Assembly (NCBI RefSeq): GCF_900103695.1
Contig: NZ_FNHF01000008.1
Location: 1-64,000 of the forward strand
From: Sediminibacillus halophilus
Lineage (GTDB): Bacteria; Bacillota; Bacilli; Bacillales; Amphibacillaceae
Reading direction: 5' to 3'
DNA: 64,000 nucleotides
Every line of letters begins with the position of its first letter. Position 1 is the stretch's first letter. Of this stretch, positions 29,170 to 38,254 are shown in pieces. Under the pieces are notes generated by a model, which made no database searches, was not told the DNA's origin, and saw only the letters and a list, made by a program, of their open reading frames with translations. A program made the translations under genes and the position numbers.

Positions 29170-30477
29170 ATGACAACTTACCATTTTATTGGTATTAAGG
29201 GGACGGGAATGAGCGCATTGGCACAGATCCTGAATGATTCGGGGGAGAATGTCCAAGGATCTGATATTGAAAAACGCTTCTTTACCCAGGAAGCCCTTGA
29301 AAGAAAAAATATACCCATTATGCCTTTTTCAAAGGATAACATTAAAGAAGGGTTGACCATCATCGCAGGCAATGCCTTCAAAGAGGATCACGTGGAAATA
29401 CAGGAAGCCAAGCGTCTTGGTCTTACGTACTATCGCTATCATGATTTTCTTGGGGAATGGCTGAAACAATACACCAGTATTGCAGTTACAGGTGCACATG
29501 GCAAAACATCGACGACCGGTTTGCTTGCGCATGTTCTGAAGGAAACGTACCCAATTTCCTATTTAATCGGTGATGGCTCGGGAATGGGTCATGCAGATAG
29601 TAAGTACTTTGCCTTCGAGGCTTGTGAATATCGTCGTCATTTTCTTGCATACGAGCCCGATTATGCGATTATGACCAATATCGACTTTGACCATCCGGAT
29701 TATTTTCAAAGCATTGACGATGTCATCGATGCTTTTCAGCAAATGGCTTATCAAGTCAAGAAGGGGATTATCGCTTGTGGCGATGATGAATACTTACAAA
29801 AGCTGCAGGCAAAAGTACCGGTGCTTTATTATGGGCTATCGGACTCAAATGATTTCCAAGCTAAGAATATTGCAGAAACCGAAGATGGCACTTCTTTTGA
29901 CGTGTTTGTTCGCAATACTTATTATGATACATTTACGATTCCAGGCTACGGTAATCATCATGTCTTGAATGCGCTTGGAGTTATTGCGCTTTGCCACTAT
30001 GAAGACATGAAGGCAGAGGATATTAAAAAAATCAGCACCTTTTCAGGAGTTAAACGCCGATTTTCGGAAAAACAGATCGGTACACAGGTGTTAGTGGATG
30101 ACTATGCACATCATCCAAAGGAAATCGAGGCGACGATTGAATCAGCGCGAAAAAAATATCCAAACAAAACAGTAGTGGGGATTTTTCAACCTCATACTTA
30201 CACACGCACACAAAAGTTCCTGCAGGAATTTGCCGATAGCTTGAAGCAGGCGGACAAGGTATTTCTTTGTGATATTTTCGGATCTGCCCGGGAAGATAAT
30301 GGGAATTTGACAATCAACGACCTTATTGAACGGGTTGAAGATGCGTCCCTTTTGGAGTTGGAGCATACAGAGATACTTAGGGAGTATGAGGATAGCGTTC
30401 TGGTATTCATGGGGGCTGGGGATATTCAAAAGTTCCAGCAAGCTTATGAAGCAGGACTAAAACATACGAAACAGTAA
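29170..30477 (+). CDS. murC: UDP-N-acetylmuramate--L-alanine ligase MurC
   Basis: A 435-residue cytoplasmic ligase that adds L-Ala to UDP-MurNAc, the first amino acid step of peptidoglycan precursor synthesis. The N-domain starts with [18 protein letters not shown]. The ATP P-loop [17 protein letters not shown] lies near residue 106. The central domain has [10 protein letters not shown], and the C-domain [11 protein letters not shown] and [14 protein letters not shown] precedes the ATG. Length and motifs are normal for Firmicutes, where murC lies near sftA and away from the division cluster. Confidence 0.96.
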   Translation: MTTYHFIGIKGTGMSALAQILNDSGENVQGSDIEKRFFTQEALERKNIPIMPFSKDNIKEGLTIIAGNAFKEDHVEIQEAKRLGLTYYRYHDFLGEWLKQYTSIAVTGAHGKTSTTGLLAHVLKETYPISYLIGDGSGMGHADSKYFAFEACEYRRHFLAYEPDYAIMTNIDFDHPDYFQSIDDVIDAFQQMAYQVKKGIIACGDDEYLQKLQAKVPVLYYGLSDSNDFQAKNIAETEDGTSFDVFVRNTYYDTFTIPGYGNHHVLNALGVIALCHYEDMKAEDIKKISTFSGVKRRFSEKQIGTQVLVDDYAHHPKEIEATIESARKKYPNKTVVGIFQPHTYTRTQKFLQEFADSLKQADKVFLCDIFGSAREDNGNLTINDLIERVEDASLLELEHTEILREYEDSVLVFMGAGDIQKFQQAYEAGLKHTKQ

Positions 30478-30522
30478 TAAGTTTTTATGCAGACAGGATT
30501 TTTATCGTTTTATATCGAATGG

Positions 30523-30560
30523 ATAACAGGGAGAGACATCATTCTCCCTGTTATTTTTTT
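30523..30560 (+). terminator. murC terminator
   Basis: Stem ATAACAGGGAG/CTCCCTGTTAT followed by TTTTTTT. The following 30561-30788 stretch has no gene; its GCCAACCCCCTCGAGGTCTTAAG at about 30606-30631 resembles 25150-25175. Confidence 0.92.
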
Positions 30561-30788
30561 GCAAGGTATGAGGGGTGAGCTGGCGAGATGTTGTCTGGCT
30601 TCAGCGCCAACCCCCTCGAGGTCTTAAGTAAATCTCTGTGTGGCTATGAGCTGATTTTAGCTTACCCATTCAAAATGTACAAAATTTTTGCTGAAAGATG
30701 GGTGCCAAAGCCGAAATTTAATCGTTTGATCTCATGAAAACATGCTGATTGCTTTCTTTCCTGCCGTGCTAATAGTAAACTTTAAGTT

Positions 30789-30813
30789 GTTTAGTTTTGT
30801 CGCATTAGGGTAT
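30789..30813 (+). promoter_or_regulatory. sigma-B-type promoter of ytxGH
   Basis: GTTTAG (30789-30794), 13-bp spacer, GGGTAT (30808-30813), very close to the sigma-B consensus GTTTAA...GGGTAT, 110 bp before ytxG. The B. subtilis orthologous operon (csb40, ytxGHJ) is known to be controlled by the general stress factor sigma-B. Confidence 0.75.
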
Positions 30814-30922
30814 ATTGTTCCCATATGAGGAAATGAATATTTCTGTTGGATTCTCATCCAATAAGTGTTTTCCTATTGCAGCAAGCATTTACTAATTACA
30901 TAAGAAAAGGAGTTGAAGTTAC

Positions 30923-31339
30923 ATGGAAAACTTACTTTATATTGCGGCACTGATTGCAGCAATAGCTTTTGCAGTTTTAGTAGTTTATTTAGCGATGGTA
31001 TTGAAAGCAGCTCAGCGTACACTGAATGACGTTGCTTCCACTTTGGAAGGACTGGAAAAACAGATGGAAGGCATTACAACAGAGAGTACGGCTTTGTTAA
31101 ATAAAACGAATAAGCTTGCAGAAGATATTAATGATAAGTCTCAAAAGTTAAATACACTTGTTGATGGTGTGAAAGGAATTGGCGAATCTGTCAAAGAATT
31201 TAACAATACCATTCGCTCCGTATCCAGCAAAGTAACAGTAGTTGCAGAGCAAAATAAAGAAACAACAGCACAGGCGATGAATTGGGGTACGGTCGTCATG
31301 AATTTGTGGAAACAAAGAAAAAACAATAAAAACGTTTAA
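30923..31339 (+). CDS. ytxG: DUF948 general stress membrane protein YtxG
   Basis: A 138-residue protein with one N-terminal membrane helix (LLYIAALIAAIAFAVLVVYLAMVL, residues 4-27) and a cytoplasmic helical coiled-coil region (residues about 30-115). It belongs to DUF948, orthologous to YtxG. AAAAGGAG stands before the ATG. It forms an operon with ytxH, 14 nt downstream, behind a sigma-B-type promoter. Expected to appear in general stress; molecular role unknown. Confidence 0.88.
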   Translation: MENLLYIAALIAAIAFAVLVVYLAMVLKAAQRTLNDVASTLEGLEKQMEGITTESTALLNKTNKLAEDINDKSQKLNTLVDGVKGIGESVKEFNNTIRSVSSKVTVVAEQNKETTAQAMNWGTVVMNLWKQRKNNKNV

Positions 31340-31353
31340 CGGGAGGAATGATG

Positions 31354-31749
31354 ATGGCAAATCAGCCAGATCAAAACCAAAATGTAAATGGGAAAGACTT
31401 TCTGATTGGTTCTATAATTGGCGGTGTAGTCGGTGCTTCTGTGGCACTTCTGTTGGCTCCTAAGTCCGGCAGGGAACTCCGTACCTCGTTGAATGAAAAC
31501 GCCGGTTACGTGAAAGACCGCGCAAACGAGTGGAAAGACGTTGCATACGAAAAAAGCTCTGAGTGGCGGGAAAAGGCTACAGTTAAATCGCAGGATTTAA
31601 CAAAAATGATGAAAGACACTACCGATTCTTTCAAAAACCGTGGAAAAAATTCGGATGAAGAAGCTGAGAAAGCTGCCGAGGAAGTAGCCCGGGCAATTGA
31701 AGAAGCGGCTGATGAAATCGAAAAAGAGCAAGAAGAAAACAAAGCATAA
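31354..31749 (+). CDS. ytxH: YtxH-like general stress protein
   Basis: A 131-residue protein with a Gly-rich hydrophobic segment (FLIGSIIGGVVGASVALLLAPKSG) typical of the YtxH family, then a long amphipathic, Lys/Glu-rich helix ending in an acidic tail. Three consecutive ATG codons occur; ATG 31354 has the best spacing, 7 nt from GGGAGG. In B. subtilis the operon continues with ytxJ. Here a terminator follows and ytxJ is absent from this locus. Confidence 0.88.
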   Translation: MANQPDQNQNVNGKDFLIGSIIGGVVGASVALLLAPKSGRELRTSLNENAGYVKDRANEWKDVAYEKSSEWREKATVKSQDLTKMMKDTTDSFKNRGKNSDEEAEKAAEEVARAIEEAADEIEKEQEENKA

Positions 31750-31750
31750 T

Positions 31751-31790
31751 AAAAAAGGCTGCAGCGAGTAATTCATGCTGCAGCCTTTTT
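31751..31790 (+). terminator. ytxGH terminator
   Basis: Stem AAAAAAGGCTGCAGC/GCTGCAGCCTTTTT with a T tail, 2 nt after the ytxH stop; it can also act against transcripts from the opposite gene. Confidence 0.93.
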
Positions 31791-31892
31791 GCAGAAGATA
31801 AAGATGCATAGCCAAGGTGTTCTAATCCTGCCCTTATTTTTCTAAACGGCAGGTTTGTAGGTTACTCCAAACTGGCAAGGAATTCCGTTACC

Positions 31893-34025
31893 TTATTGGA
31901 AATGCAGGACCAACTCATCGTGAGGCGCTAATTCGTCAAAAAAAGCTGCCGGTTCCCCGTTTTTGTAAATGTGGAAGTTTCCAGTTGCTTCCGATAAATT
32001 TACAGTTGCGAATCGAAAAATATCCTGAAAGATAAATGGAGAATGTGGTATTTTTTCGATGGAAAGATGGTCTCCTGGATTGATTGTGTCTTCTTCAGTC
32101 AGCTGCCTGCTATTCCTGGTCACCTTTACAGCCGGCTTTTCCAATACTAATTTTTCCTCGTTGAATGTAATGGGAAGATGATACTTCATCTGTAATTGCA
32201 TTTTTTCCAGGATATGATTGACAGTCGGATTTTGACTGCTAGTGTACGTAATACTGTCCCCGTTTTTGATTTTATCTTCCAGTTTTGCCTGTTGGTTGTT
32301 TTTCTGCAAATAAGCTGGAATGTTATCTAGCAGTAGTTGGTTTCCGTTTACAAATACAGTGAAATCTTCTGTACCCTCGAGCCACTCTTCCCGGCCGGCA
32401 TATATAAGCAGATCTCTAACGGTTTTTACCGTTTCCACCCTAATGTTATCCCGATCCTCCAATTTTGTATCCGGTCCAGCTTCCATGTCGTTAACCAGGA
32501 TTTTCGTTTCCATTTCAATTTCCGTTCCATTCAGTGATATAGAAGTTTTTGGTATGTCGCCAAGCAGTTCAGCCACCGTTATATCTGGAGGGGAACCATC
32601 ATTTCCTTTTTCCACCACTAATTTATCACCTTGTTTAATTGCCTCGTCGATTTGTGCAGCCTCGTCGTTAAGCCATAATGTAGGAGGGGTACCGTAACTT
32701 CCGGGAATCGTGACTTCTTTTCCATTCACCGACACGATGGCAGCCATGCCCGGCAGCCCATATAATTTATCAACATTGATACCGGCAGCCAGTAAACAGT
32801 CTGCAGCAGTAAGCTGCTTCATATCAAATAAGCGTACGGCTCTTTCATTGACCGTCACACTGATGTAATGCACTGGATTTTGTTTAGCTGCTATCGCTAT
32901 GCCGATAGGTGTTACGTATGCCGGACCGCCAGGAAGACGATCGGTTTTAGTCAAAGCCGGTATTGCCTCGCTTCCTCTTATTGCCACACGGTTTCCCGGC
33001 AATTCCAGTTTAGAAGCCAGTCTACTGGTGATTTCTGGCGTTAAGCTTCCGCCTCCCACCAGCATTACCGCCTTTGGAGCGCAATTATTCAGTGTGAGAA
33101 TTTCAGCTTGAATCGCTTCTGCCAATGCGTCAATATCCTCCGAAATTGCTGTAACAGCCTCTTCATAAGTTATAGTTTGTTCAAAACCCAGTATATCTGT
33201 GATGGTAACTTCTTGTTGACTGCTCAATTCCCGTTTCATTTGTTCTGCCTGAGGGAAATCCAAAAGGAAATGCTCGCTAAGCGCTTCAGTTATTTCATCT
33301 CCGGCCTTCGGAACCATTCCATAAGCAGAGACGGTTCCGTCGTCTGTCAAAGCAATATCACTTGTACCGGCTCCGATATCTACTAAGGCGACGTTGAGTT
33401 TTCTCATAGAAGCCGGGATTAAAACATCTATAGCCGCAATCGGCTCAAGCGTCAATGCTTGCATTTCCAGTCCTGCTCTTGTAAGAGAGGAAATCAAGGA
33501 TTCGACGACAACCTTTGGCAAAAAGGTGGCGATGATTTCAACCGATGCGGTTTTTCCCTGTTGATCAATAAGGGATCCGATCGTCTGTGCATCTAATTGG
33601 TACCGAATCACAGAGTAACCAACACAATAATATTCCGTGCTGGTATCTTCTAAGGCTTCATTAGCCAAGGCATACTGTGCTTTCTGTACGGCAGAAAGCT
33701 CTAAAAACAATATATCTTCTTTGCTCATAAGCGGCTGCTGATCAATCTCTTTGGAGACCTGTGTCCTTTTTGTTTTCAATGCTCTTCCGGCTGCAGCCAC
33801 ACATACACTTTTCAAAGGACCATGGCTGTTTTCCAAATGTAGTTTCACTTTTTCAATCGTTTCGGCAACTGCGACGACGTCATGGATTTGCCCATCAAGC
33901 ATCGCTCGTTCCTGATGCTCTTCCACATAATAATCAATCAGCTCGTAATTTGCGTCTTTTTTCTCTAAAATTAGGCCGATCACGGTCCGTGTCCCTATAT
34001 CAAGGGAAAATATTTTTTCCGTCAT
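31893..34025 (-). CDS. large FtsA/PilM-like actin-fold ATPase with repeated C-terminal modules
   Basis: A 710-residue protein. Residues 1-385 form an actin/Hsp70-type ATPase of the FtsA branch: phosphate-1 loop LDIGTRTVIG (8-17), phosphate-2 loop VDIGAGTSDIAL (215-226) and adenosine motif VMLVGGGSL (320-328). The 320-residue tail shows a recurring pattern in which a VxVNG-like strand is followed some 30-40 residues later by a GDxLxxE-type turn (VSVNGKEV/QGDKLVVEK, ISLNGTEI/RDNIRVE, VFVNGNQL/NGDSITYT, VKVTRNSR/PGDHLSIEK). This suggests tandem beta-grasp-like modules. ATG 34025 follows AAGGGGAT. No membrane-targeting helix is evident, unlike true FtsA. Probably cell envelope or division related; role unknown. 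Confidence 0.8.
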   Translation of the reverse strand: MTEKIFSLDIGTRTVIGLILEKKDANYELIDYYVEEHQERAMLDGQIHDVVAVAETIEKVKLHLENSHGPLKSVCVAAAGRALKTKRTQVSKEIDQQPLMSKEDILFLELSAVQKAQYALANEALEDTSTEYYCVGYSVIRYQLDAQTIGSLIDQQGKTASVEIIATFLPKVVVESLISSLTRAGLEMQALTLEPIAAIDVLIPASMRKLNVALVDIGAGTSDIALTDDGTVSAYGMVPKAGDEITEALSEHFLLDFPQAEQMKRELSSQQEVTITDILGFEQTITYEEAVTAISEDIDALAEAIQAEILTLNNCAPKAVMLVGGGSLTPEITSRLASKLELPGNRVAIRGSEAIPALTKTDRLPGGPAYVTPIGIAIAAKQNPVHYISVTVNERAVRLFDMKQLTAADCLLAAGINVDKLYGLPGMAAIVSVNGKEVTIPGSYGTPPTLWLNDEAAQIDEAIKQGDKLVVEKGNDGSPPDITVAELLGDIPKTSISLNGTEIEMETKILVNDMEAGPDTKLEDRDNIRVETVKTVRDLLIYAGREEWLEGTEDFTVFVNGNQLLLDNIPAYLQKNNQQAKLEDKIKNGDSITYTSSQNPTVNHILEKMQLQMKYHLPITFNEEKLVLEKPAVKVTRNSRQLTEEDTINPGDHLSIEKIPHSPFIFQDIFRFATVNLSEATGNFHIYKNGEPAAFFDELAPHDELVLHFQ

Positions 34026-34071
34026 TGTCCGTATCCCCTTCAAGTACTGAATAAAAAATCAAATATACGAA

Positions 34072-34099
34072 ATTTTATAAATCTTACTAATGACAACAA
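34072..34099 (-). promoter_or_regulatory. candidate promoter of the FtsA-like gene
   Basis: Minus strand TTGTTG (34094-34099), 16-bp spacer, TAAAAT (34072-34077), about 50 nt before the start codon, in the AT-rich divergent gap shared with aroA. Confidence 0.4.
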
Positions 34100-34195
34100 G
34101 CAATATTTTAGCTATAATAATCCCTAATTATTAAAAATTAGTACATTATTATTCTATTACCTACTATTATTACATATTCAAGGGGGAGTTTGACA

Positions 34196-35254
34196 GTGAG
34201 TAATGAACAATTAGATCAATTACGAAACAAACTTGATCAGGTGAATCTAGAGATTCTTGAGCTAATCAACAAACGTGCCGAACTGGTTCAGGAGATCGGA
34301 CAGATAAAAGAAAAACAAGGTGCTTACCGTTTTGATCCAGTACGGGAACGGGCAATGCTTGATTTGATTACCGAACATAACAATGGTCCATTTGAGAACT
34401 CCACATTGGAAGCTCTATTCAAGGAGATATTTAAAGCAAGCCTGGAGCTGCAGGAGGATGATCATCGAAAAGCATTGCTTGTATCCAGAAAGAAAAAGCC
34501 AGAAGACACGGTTATCAATATTAATGGCGAAAAATTCGGAGATGGCAACCAGCATTTCATTATGGGGCCTTGTGCGGTGGAAAGTTATGAGCAAGTGGCA
34601 CAGGTAGCTGAAGCTGTCAAAAACCAAGGCTTGAAGTTGTTAAGAGGCGGAGCGTTCAAGCCGCGTACCTCCCCGTATGACTTTCAAGGGCTCGGTTTGG
34701 AAGGTCTGCAAATTTTGAAAAGAGTGGCGGATGAATATGGACTTGCGGTGGTAAGTGAAATTGTTAATCCAGCAGATATAGAGAAGGCGGTTGAATACAT
34801 CGATGTCATCCAAATCGGTGCTCGGAACATGCAGAACTTTGAACTGTTAAAAGCTGCAGGCGAGGTAAATAAACCTGTTCTTCTTAAGCGAGGATTGTCA
34901 GCTACGATTTCAGAATTTATAAATGCTGCAGAATACATTATTTCCAAAGGCAACGGCGACATCATCCTTTGTGAGAGAGGAATACGCACGTATGAACGGG
35001 CGACCAGGAACACGCTTGATATTACCGCTGTTCCAATTCTTAAACAGGAAACACATTTGCCTGTCATGGTGGATGTTACTCACTCGACTGGTCGCCGGGA
35101 CTTGCTTTTACCGGCAGCTAAAGCAGCACTTGCAATTGGATCAGACGGTGTAATGGCGGAAGTACATCCAGATCCAGCGGTTGCGCTTTCTGATTCTGCC
35201 CAGCAAATGGATATTGAAACATTCAATCGTTTCATGGCAGAATTAAAAAAATAA
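34196..35254 (+). CDS. aroA: bifunctional DAHP synthase/chorismate mutase
   Basis: A 352-residue fusion enzyme of the shikimate pathway. Residues 1-90 are an AroQ-type chorismate mutase ([19 protein letters not shown], with catalytic Arg and Lys). Residues about 95-352 are a type I-beta 3-deoxy-7-phosphoheptulonate synthase with [23 protein letters not shown] and [12 protein letters not shown]. In B. subtilis the mutase domain senses prephenate and chorismate to inhibit the synthase; the gene is called aroA there, elsewhere aroG. GTG 34196 lies 7 nt after AGGGGGAG; a TTG at 34190 is too close. It sits directly upstream of ccpA as in B. subtilis. Confidence 0.95.
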   Translation: MSNEQLDQLRNKLDQVNLEILELINKRAELVQEIGQIKEKQGAYRFDPVRERAMLDLITEHNNGPFENSTLEALFKEIFKASLELQEDDHRKALLVSRKKKPEDTVININGEKFGDGNQHFIMGPCAVESYEQVAQVAEAVKNQGLKLLRGGAFKPRTSPYDFQGLGLEGLQILKRVADEYGLAVVSEIVNPADIEKAVEYIDVIQIGARNMQNFELLKAAGEVNKPVLLKRGLSATISEFINAAEYIISKGNGDIILCERGIRTYERATRNTLDITAVPILKQETHLPVMVDVTHSTGRRDLLLPAAKAALAIGSDGVMAEVHPDPAVALSDSAQQMDIETFNRFMAELKK

Positions 35255-35279
35255 TGTAACCAAGTTTCATCGCTTGGTC

Positions 35280-35322
35280 ATAAAGCCCTTGCCTGCTATT
35301 ATATGGTGAGGGCTTTATTTTT
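35280..35322 (+). terminator. aroA terminator
   Basis: Stem ATAAAGCCCT/AGGGCTTTAT with a loop of about 20 nt and a TTTTTG tail, placed between aroA and ccpA, so ccpA has its own promoter. Confidence 0.8.
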
Positions 35323-35461
35323 GTTTAATCGGGTACGTTTTCGTGGAAACTGGTAAAGAAGTGAGCATTTTGTTTGCAAACATTGCGGAACCTTGTAGAG
35401 TATCGTATTATTAATGAAAAGCAGTACGAGATATAGGAATAGATATAGGAGGTTTTTACTT

Positions 35462-36463
35462 ATGAATATTACAATATATGATGTAGCACGTGAAGCGAAT
35501 GTATCCATGGCTACTGTATCAAGGGTTGTCAACGGAAACCCGAATGTCAAGCCTGCAACCAGGAAAAAAGTGTTAAATACCATAGAACGTCTTGGATATC
35601 GTCCCAATGCCGTTGCCCGTGGCCTGGCGAGTAAGAAAACAACAACGGTTGGCGCGATCATTCCGGATATATCCAGCATCTTTTTTGCCGAATTAGCCCG
35701 CGGAATTGAGGACATCGCCACGATGTATAACTACAATATAATATTGAGCAATTCCGACCAAAACAAAGACAAGGAACTTCATCTTATCAACACAATGCTC
35801 GAGAAACAAGTCGATGGGATTGTCTTTATGGGAGGGAAAATCACGGAAGAGCATGTCCAACAATTCAAGACTTCTCCTGTCCCTGTTGCATTAGCTGCGA
35901 CGATTGATGAGACAGAGTCCACCCCTTCTGTGAATATTGATTATGAACAAGCCGCATATGAAGCGACTTCTTTGTTGTTGGATCATGGAAATGAGCATCC
36001 AGCTTTTGTATCGGCACAGGAAGAAACCGAAATCAATAATCAAAAATTCAATGGCTATAAGCGTGCCTTGGAAGAAAAAAATGTAACTTTGAACGAAGAG
36101 TATGTTATAAAAGGGGATTATACGTATGATTCCGGTATCGAAGCATTAGAACAACTGATGGCTTTGGGTAAAAAACCAACAAGTATCTTTGTCGCATCAG
36201 ATGAAATGGCTCTTGGCGTGATACACGGGGCACAGGACAGAGGCTTGAAAGTGCCGGAGGATTTGGAAGTTTTCGGTTTCGACAACACTCGTTTAGCAAC
36301 GATGGTCCGTCCGACGCTTTCGACAATTGTTCAACCGATGTATGATATTGGTGCTGTTGCAATGCGTTTATTGACAAAATATATGAATAAAGAGGAAGTC
36401 ACCGAACAGAACATCATTTTGCCGCATCGTATTATTGAGCGAAATTCAACCAAGTCCCAGTAA
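35462..36463 (+). CDS. ccpA: catabolite control protein A
   Basis: A 333-residue LacI/GalR regulator, the master of carbon catabolite control in Firmicutes. With Ser-phosphorylated HPr it binds cre operators, repressing alternative carbon genes and activating overflow genes such as ackA. The N-terminal helix-turn-helix ([20 protein letters not shown]) and hinge ([14 protein letters not shown]) are almost identical to B. subtilis CcpA. The ligand-binding domain is complete. ATG 35462 has AGGAGG upstream; the in-frame extension to 35414 is not part of the family. A matching cre-like site precedes ackA at 62.9 kb. Confidence 0.97.
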   Translation: MNITIYDVAREANVSMATVSRVVNGNPNVKPATRKKVLNTIERLGYRPNAVARGLASKKTTTVGAIIPDISSIFFAELARGIEDIATMYNYNIILSNSDQNKDKELHLINTMLEKQVDGIVFMGGKITEEHVQQFKTSPVPVALAATIDETESTPSVNIDYEQAAYEATSLLLDHGNEHPAFVSAQEETEINNQKFNGYKRALEEKNVTLNEEYVIKGDYTYDSGIEALEQLMALGKKPTSIFVASDEMALGVIHGAQDRGLKVPEDLEVFGFDNTRLATMVRPTLSTIVQPMYDIGAVAMRLLTKYMNKEEVTEQNIILPHRIIERNSTKSQ

Positions 36464-36574
36464 TATCAATTCCTGCAAAACGCATGGGTGGGAATCAGCT
36501 TTTATGGCTGCCTTCATTATCTTGTCGAAACAGTTAGTAGAGTGCGGTGCATTAATTAATTGGGGAGAGAGAGT

Positions 36575-37399
36575 ATGAAAAAAAGAGACATCCTGACTCC
36601 AGTCGGTATCACGTTGGGTTTTGTCATGCTGATGTTTGGTATTTTAGCGAGCGGAGGAAGTGGAGGAGTCCTTTCCTTCCTTCAAGTTTCATCGATTTTA
36701 ATTGTGATCGGCGGACTTGCCGCAGCTATATTGATTAACTTCAATCTAGAGCAAATAAAACTTACCAGTCATGTCATGAAAGAAGCTTTTACGAAAAGTG
36801 ACATAAGTCTGCCAGCATTAATCCGTCTATTCGTCCATCTGTCAGAGAGAGCGAGGAGAGAAGGGTTGCTTGCTTTGGAAAATGAGCTGGAAGAAGTGGA
36901 TGATCCTTTTCTTAAAAAGGGGATTCTTCTTGCAGTGGATGGGATCGAATCAGAAGTTATTCATGATATCATGCATGCAGAAATCACTGCCTTGGAAGAA
37001 CGCCACCACAAGGGACGTTTAATTATTGAAAAGGCTGGCGAATATGCACCCGCGTGGGGAATGATTGGAACTCTGATTGGACTTGTACTCATGCTCAATA
37101 ATCTACAAGATCCCTCTACACTGGGGCCGAATATGGCAGTCGCTTTGTTAACGACTTTTTACGGGACAGTGCTGGCCAATCTGGTATTTATCCCGATGGC
37201 AGGGAAATTGGAAAACAAGACGGAGGAAGAAATCTTTTTTAAACAAATTATTATTGAAGGTGTCATCGGAGTGCAATCAGGACAAAATCCGAGAATACTG
37301 GAAGAAAAACTGACCGCTTTTCTATCCGATGATGTGAAATACAAGGCAGATGAAGAGGTAGAGAGTTCGATTTTGGGAGATTCCATTCATGAAGCTTAG
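36575..37399 (+). CDS. motP: flagellar motor stator protein MotP (sodium type)
   Basis: A 274-residue inner-membrane stator subunit of the MotA/PomA family. Helices 1 and 2 lie near residues 6-25 and 32-55, then a cytoplasmic loop with charged motor-contact residues (RARREGLLALE, DGIE), and helices 3 and 4 with GMIGTLIGLVLML and ALLTTFYGTVLANLVF. The genomic place next to ccpA and the partner sequence identify MotP of the sodium-driven MotPS stator. ATG 36575 follows GGGGAGAGAGAG. The end overlaps motS by 11 bp, implying coupled translation. Confidence 0.93.
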   Translation: MKKRDILTPVGITLGFVMLMFGILASGGSGGVLSFLQVSSILIVIGGLAAAILINFNLEQIKLTSHVMKEAFTKSDISLPALIRLFVHLSERARREGLLALENELEEVDDPFLKKGILLAVDGIESEVIHDIMHAEITALEERHHKGRLIIEKAGEYAPAWGMIGTLIGLVLMLNNLQDPSTLGPNMAVALLTTFYGTVLANLVFIPMAGKLENKTEEEIFFKQIIIEGVIGVQSGQNPRILEEKLTAFLSDDVKYKADEEVESSILGDSIHEA

Positions 37400-38150
37400 A
37401 AAGAGAAGGCGGAAAGATAAGGGAGCACCGAAATGGATGGTTACATATGCCGATATGGTGACACTGATCCTCGTTTTCTTTATCCTGTTATTTTCCATGT
37501 CCCAGATTGATTTAGAGAAATTTGAGGCGTTGGCAGAATCATTCCGCAGTAGTAAGATTTTTGAACAATCACCATCACCGATCCCTATGGAAAATCCTGC
37601 TGAAAATACCGATAATAAGCAGTCAGGCTTACAGATGAATGAATCAGATGAAAAAATGGATGAGCAAGATTCTTCTGAACAGGAAAAAGCGGATTCAACG
37701 GATGATTTAATGCGTCAGGTGACTGCTTTTCTGGATAAAAATGATTTAAACAATGTGATTACAGCGAATCAAACCGATGACGGAGTTGTCCTGATTCTCC
37801 AGGAAAAAGTCTTATTCGAGTCTGGGGAAGCCGATATTATCGACGATGGAGAAGTACTGTTGGACAAGGTTGATATTTTGTTAAGCAATATTTCCAATGC
37901 TGTCAGGATAGAAGGACACACAGACAACCGTCCAATTTCGAATTATCGATTTCCGTCCAACTGGGAATTATCAGCTGCAAGAGCAAGTCGGGTGGTCCGG
38001 TATTTGATCAATAACGGCGATGTGGAAAAAGAACGTTTCAGTGCTGCAGGTTATGGTGATACTCGTCCGCTTGTACCAAATGATTCTTCAGCTAACTGGG
38101 CCAAGAATCGTCGCGTGGAAATTGTCTTGCTTCAGGAAACGGATGAATAG
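37389..38150 (+). CDS. motS: flagellar motor stator protein MotS (sodium type)
   Basis: A 253-residue stator subunit. One membrane helix, near residues 16-40, carries the ion-binding Asp in TYADMVTLILVFFILLFSM. The Val two residues after that Asp is the residue associated with sodium use in Bacillus stators, whereas proton-type MotB has Leu. A low-complexity acidic linker (residues about 60-110) is followed by an OmpA-like peptidoglycan-binding domain (VRIEGHTDNRPI, NWELSAARASRVVRYL). Its start codon lies inside motP. A terminator follows. It anchors the motor complex to the wall and couples sodium flow to rotation. Confidence 0.94.
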   Translation: MKLRKRRRKDKGAPKWMVTYADMVTLILVFFILLFSMSQIDLEKFEALAESFRSSKIFEQSPSPIPMENPAENTDNKQSGLQMNESDEKMDEQDSSEQEKADSTDDLMRQVTAFLDKNDLNNVITANQTDDGVVLILQEKVLFESGEADIIDDGEVLLDKVDILLSNISNAVRIEGHTDNRPISNYRFPSNWELSAARASRVVRYLINNGDVEKERFSAAGYGDTRPLVPNDSSANWAKNRRVEIVLLQETDE

Positions 38151-38180
38151 AACTAGCAAGAAAGATTTAGTTATTTACGG

Positions 38181-38212
38181 AAACCCGAGCCCGAATTTAG
38201 GCTCGGGTTTTA
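38181..38212 (+). terminator. motPS terminator
   Basis: Stem AAACCCGAGCC/GGCTCGGGTTT with a 7-nt loop and a short T tail, 30 nt after motS. Confidence 0.92.
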
Positions 38213-38254
38213 CTATGGACAAATATCAACCATTTCCCTTAAAAGAAGCAACTG

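Noticed and set aside
31597-31815. Phe/Ser-rich minus-strand frames opposite ytxH and similar genes
   Set aside because: They are mirror images of Lys/Glu-rich coding strands and have no start signals.
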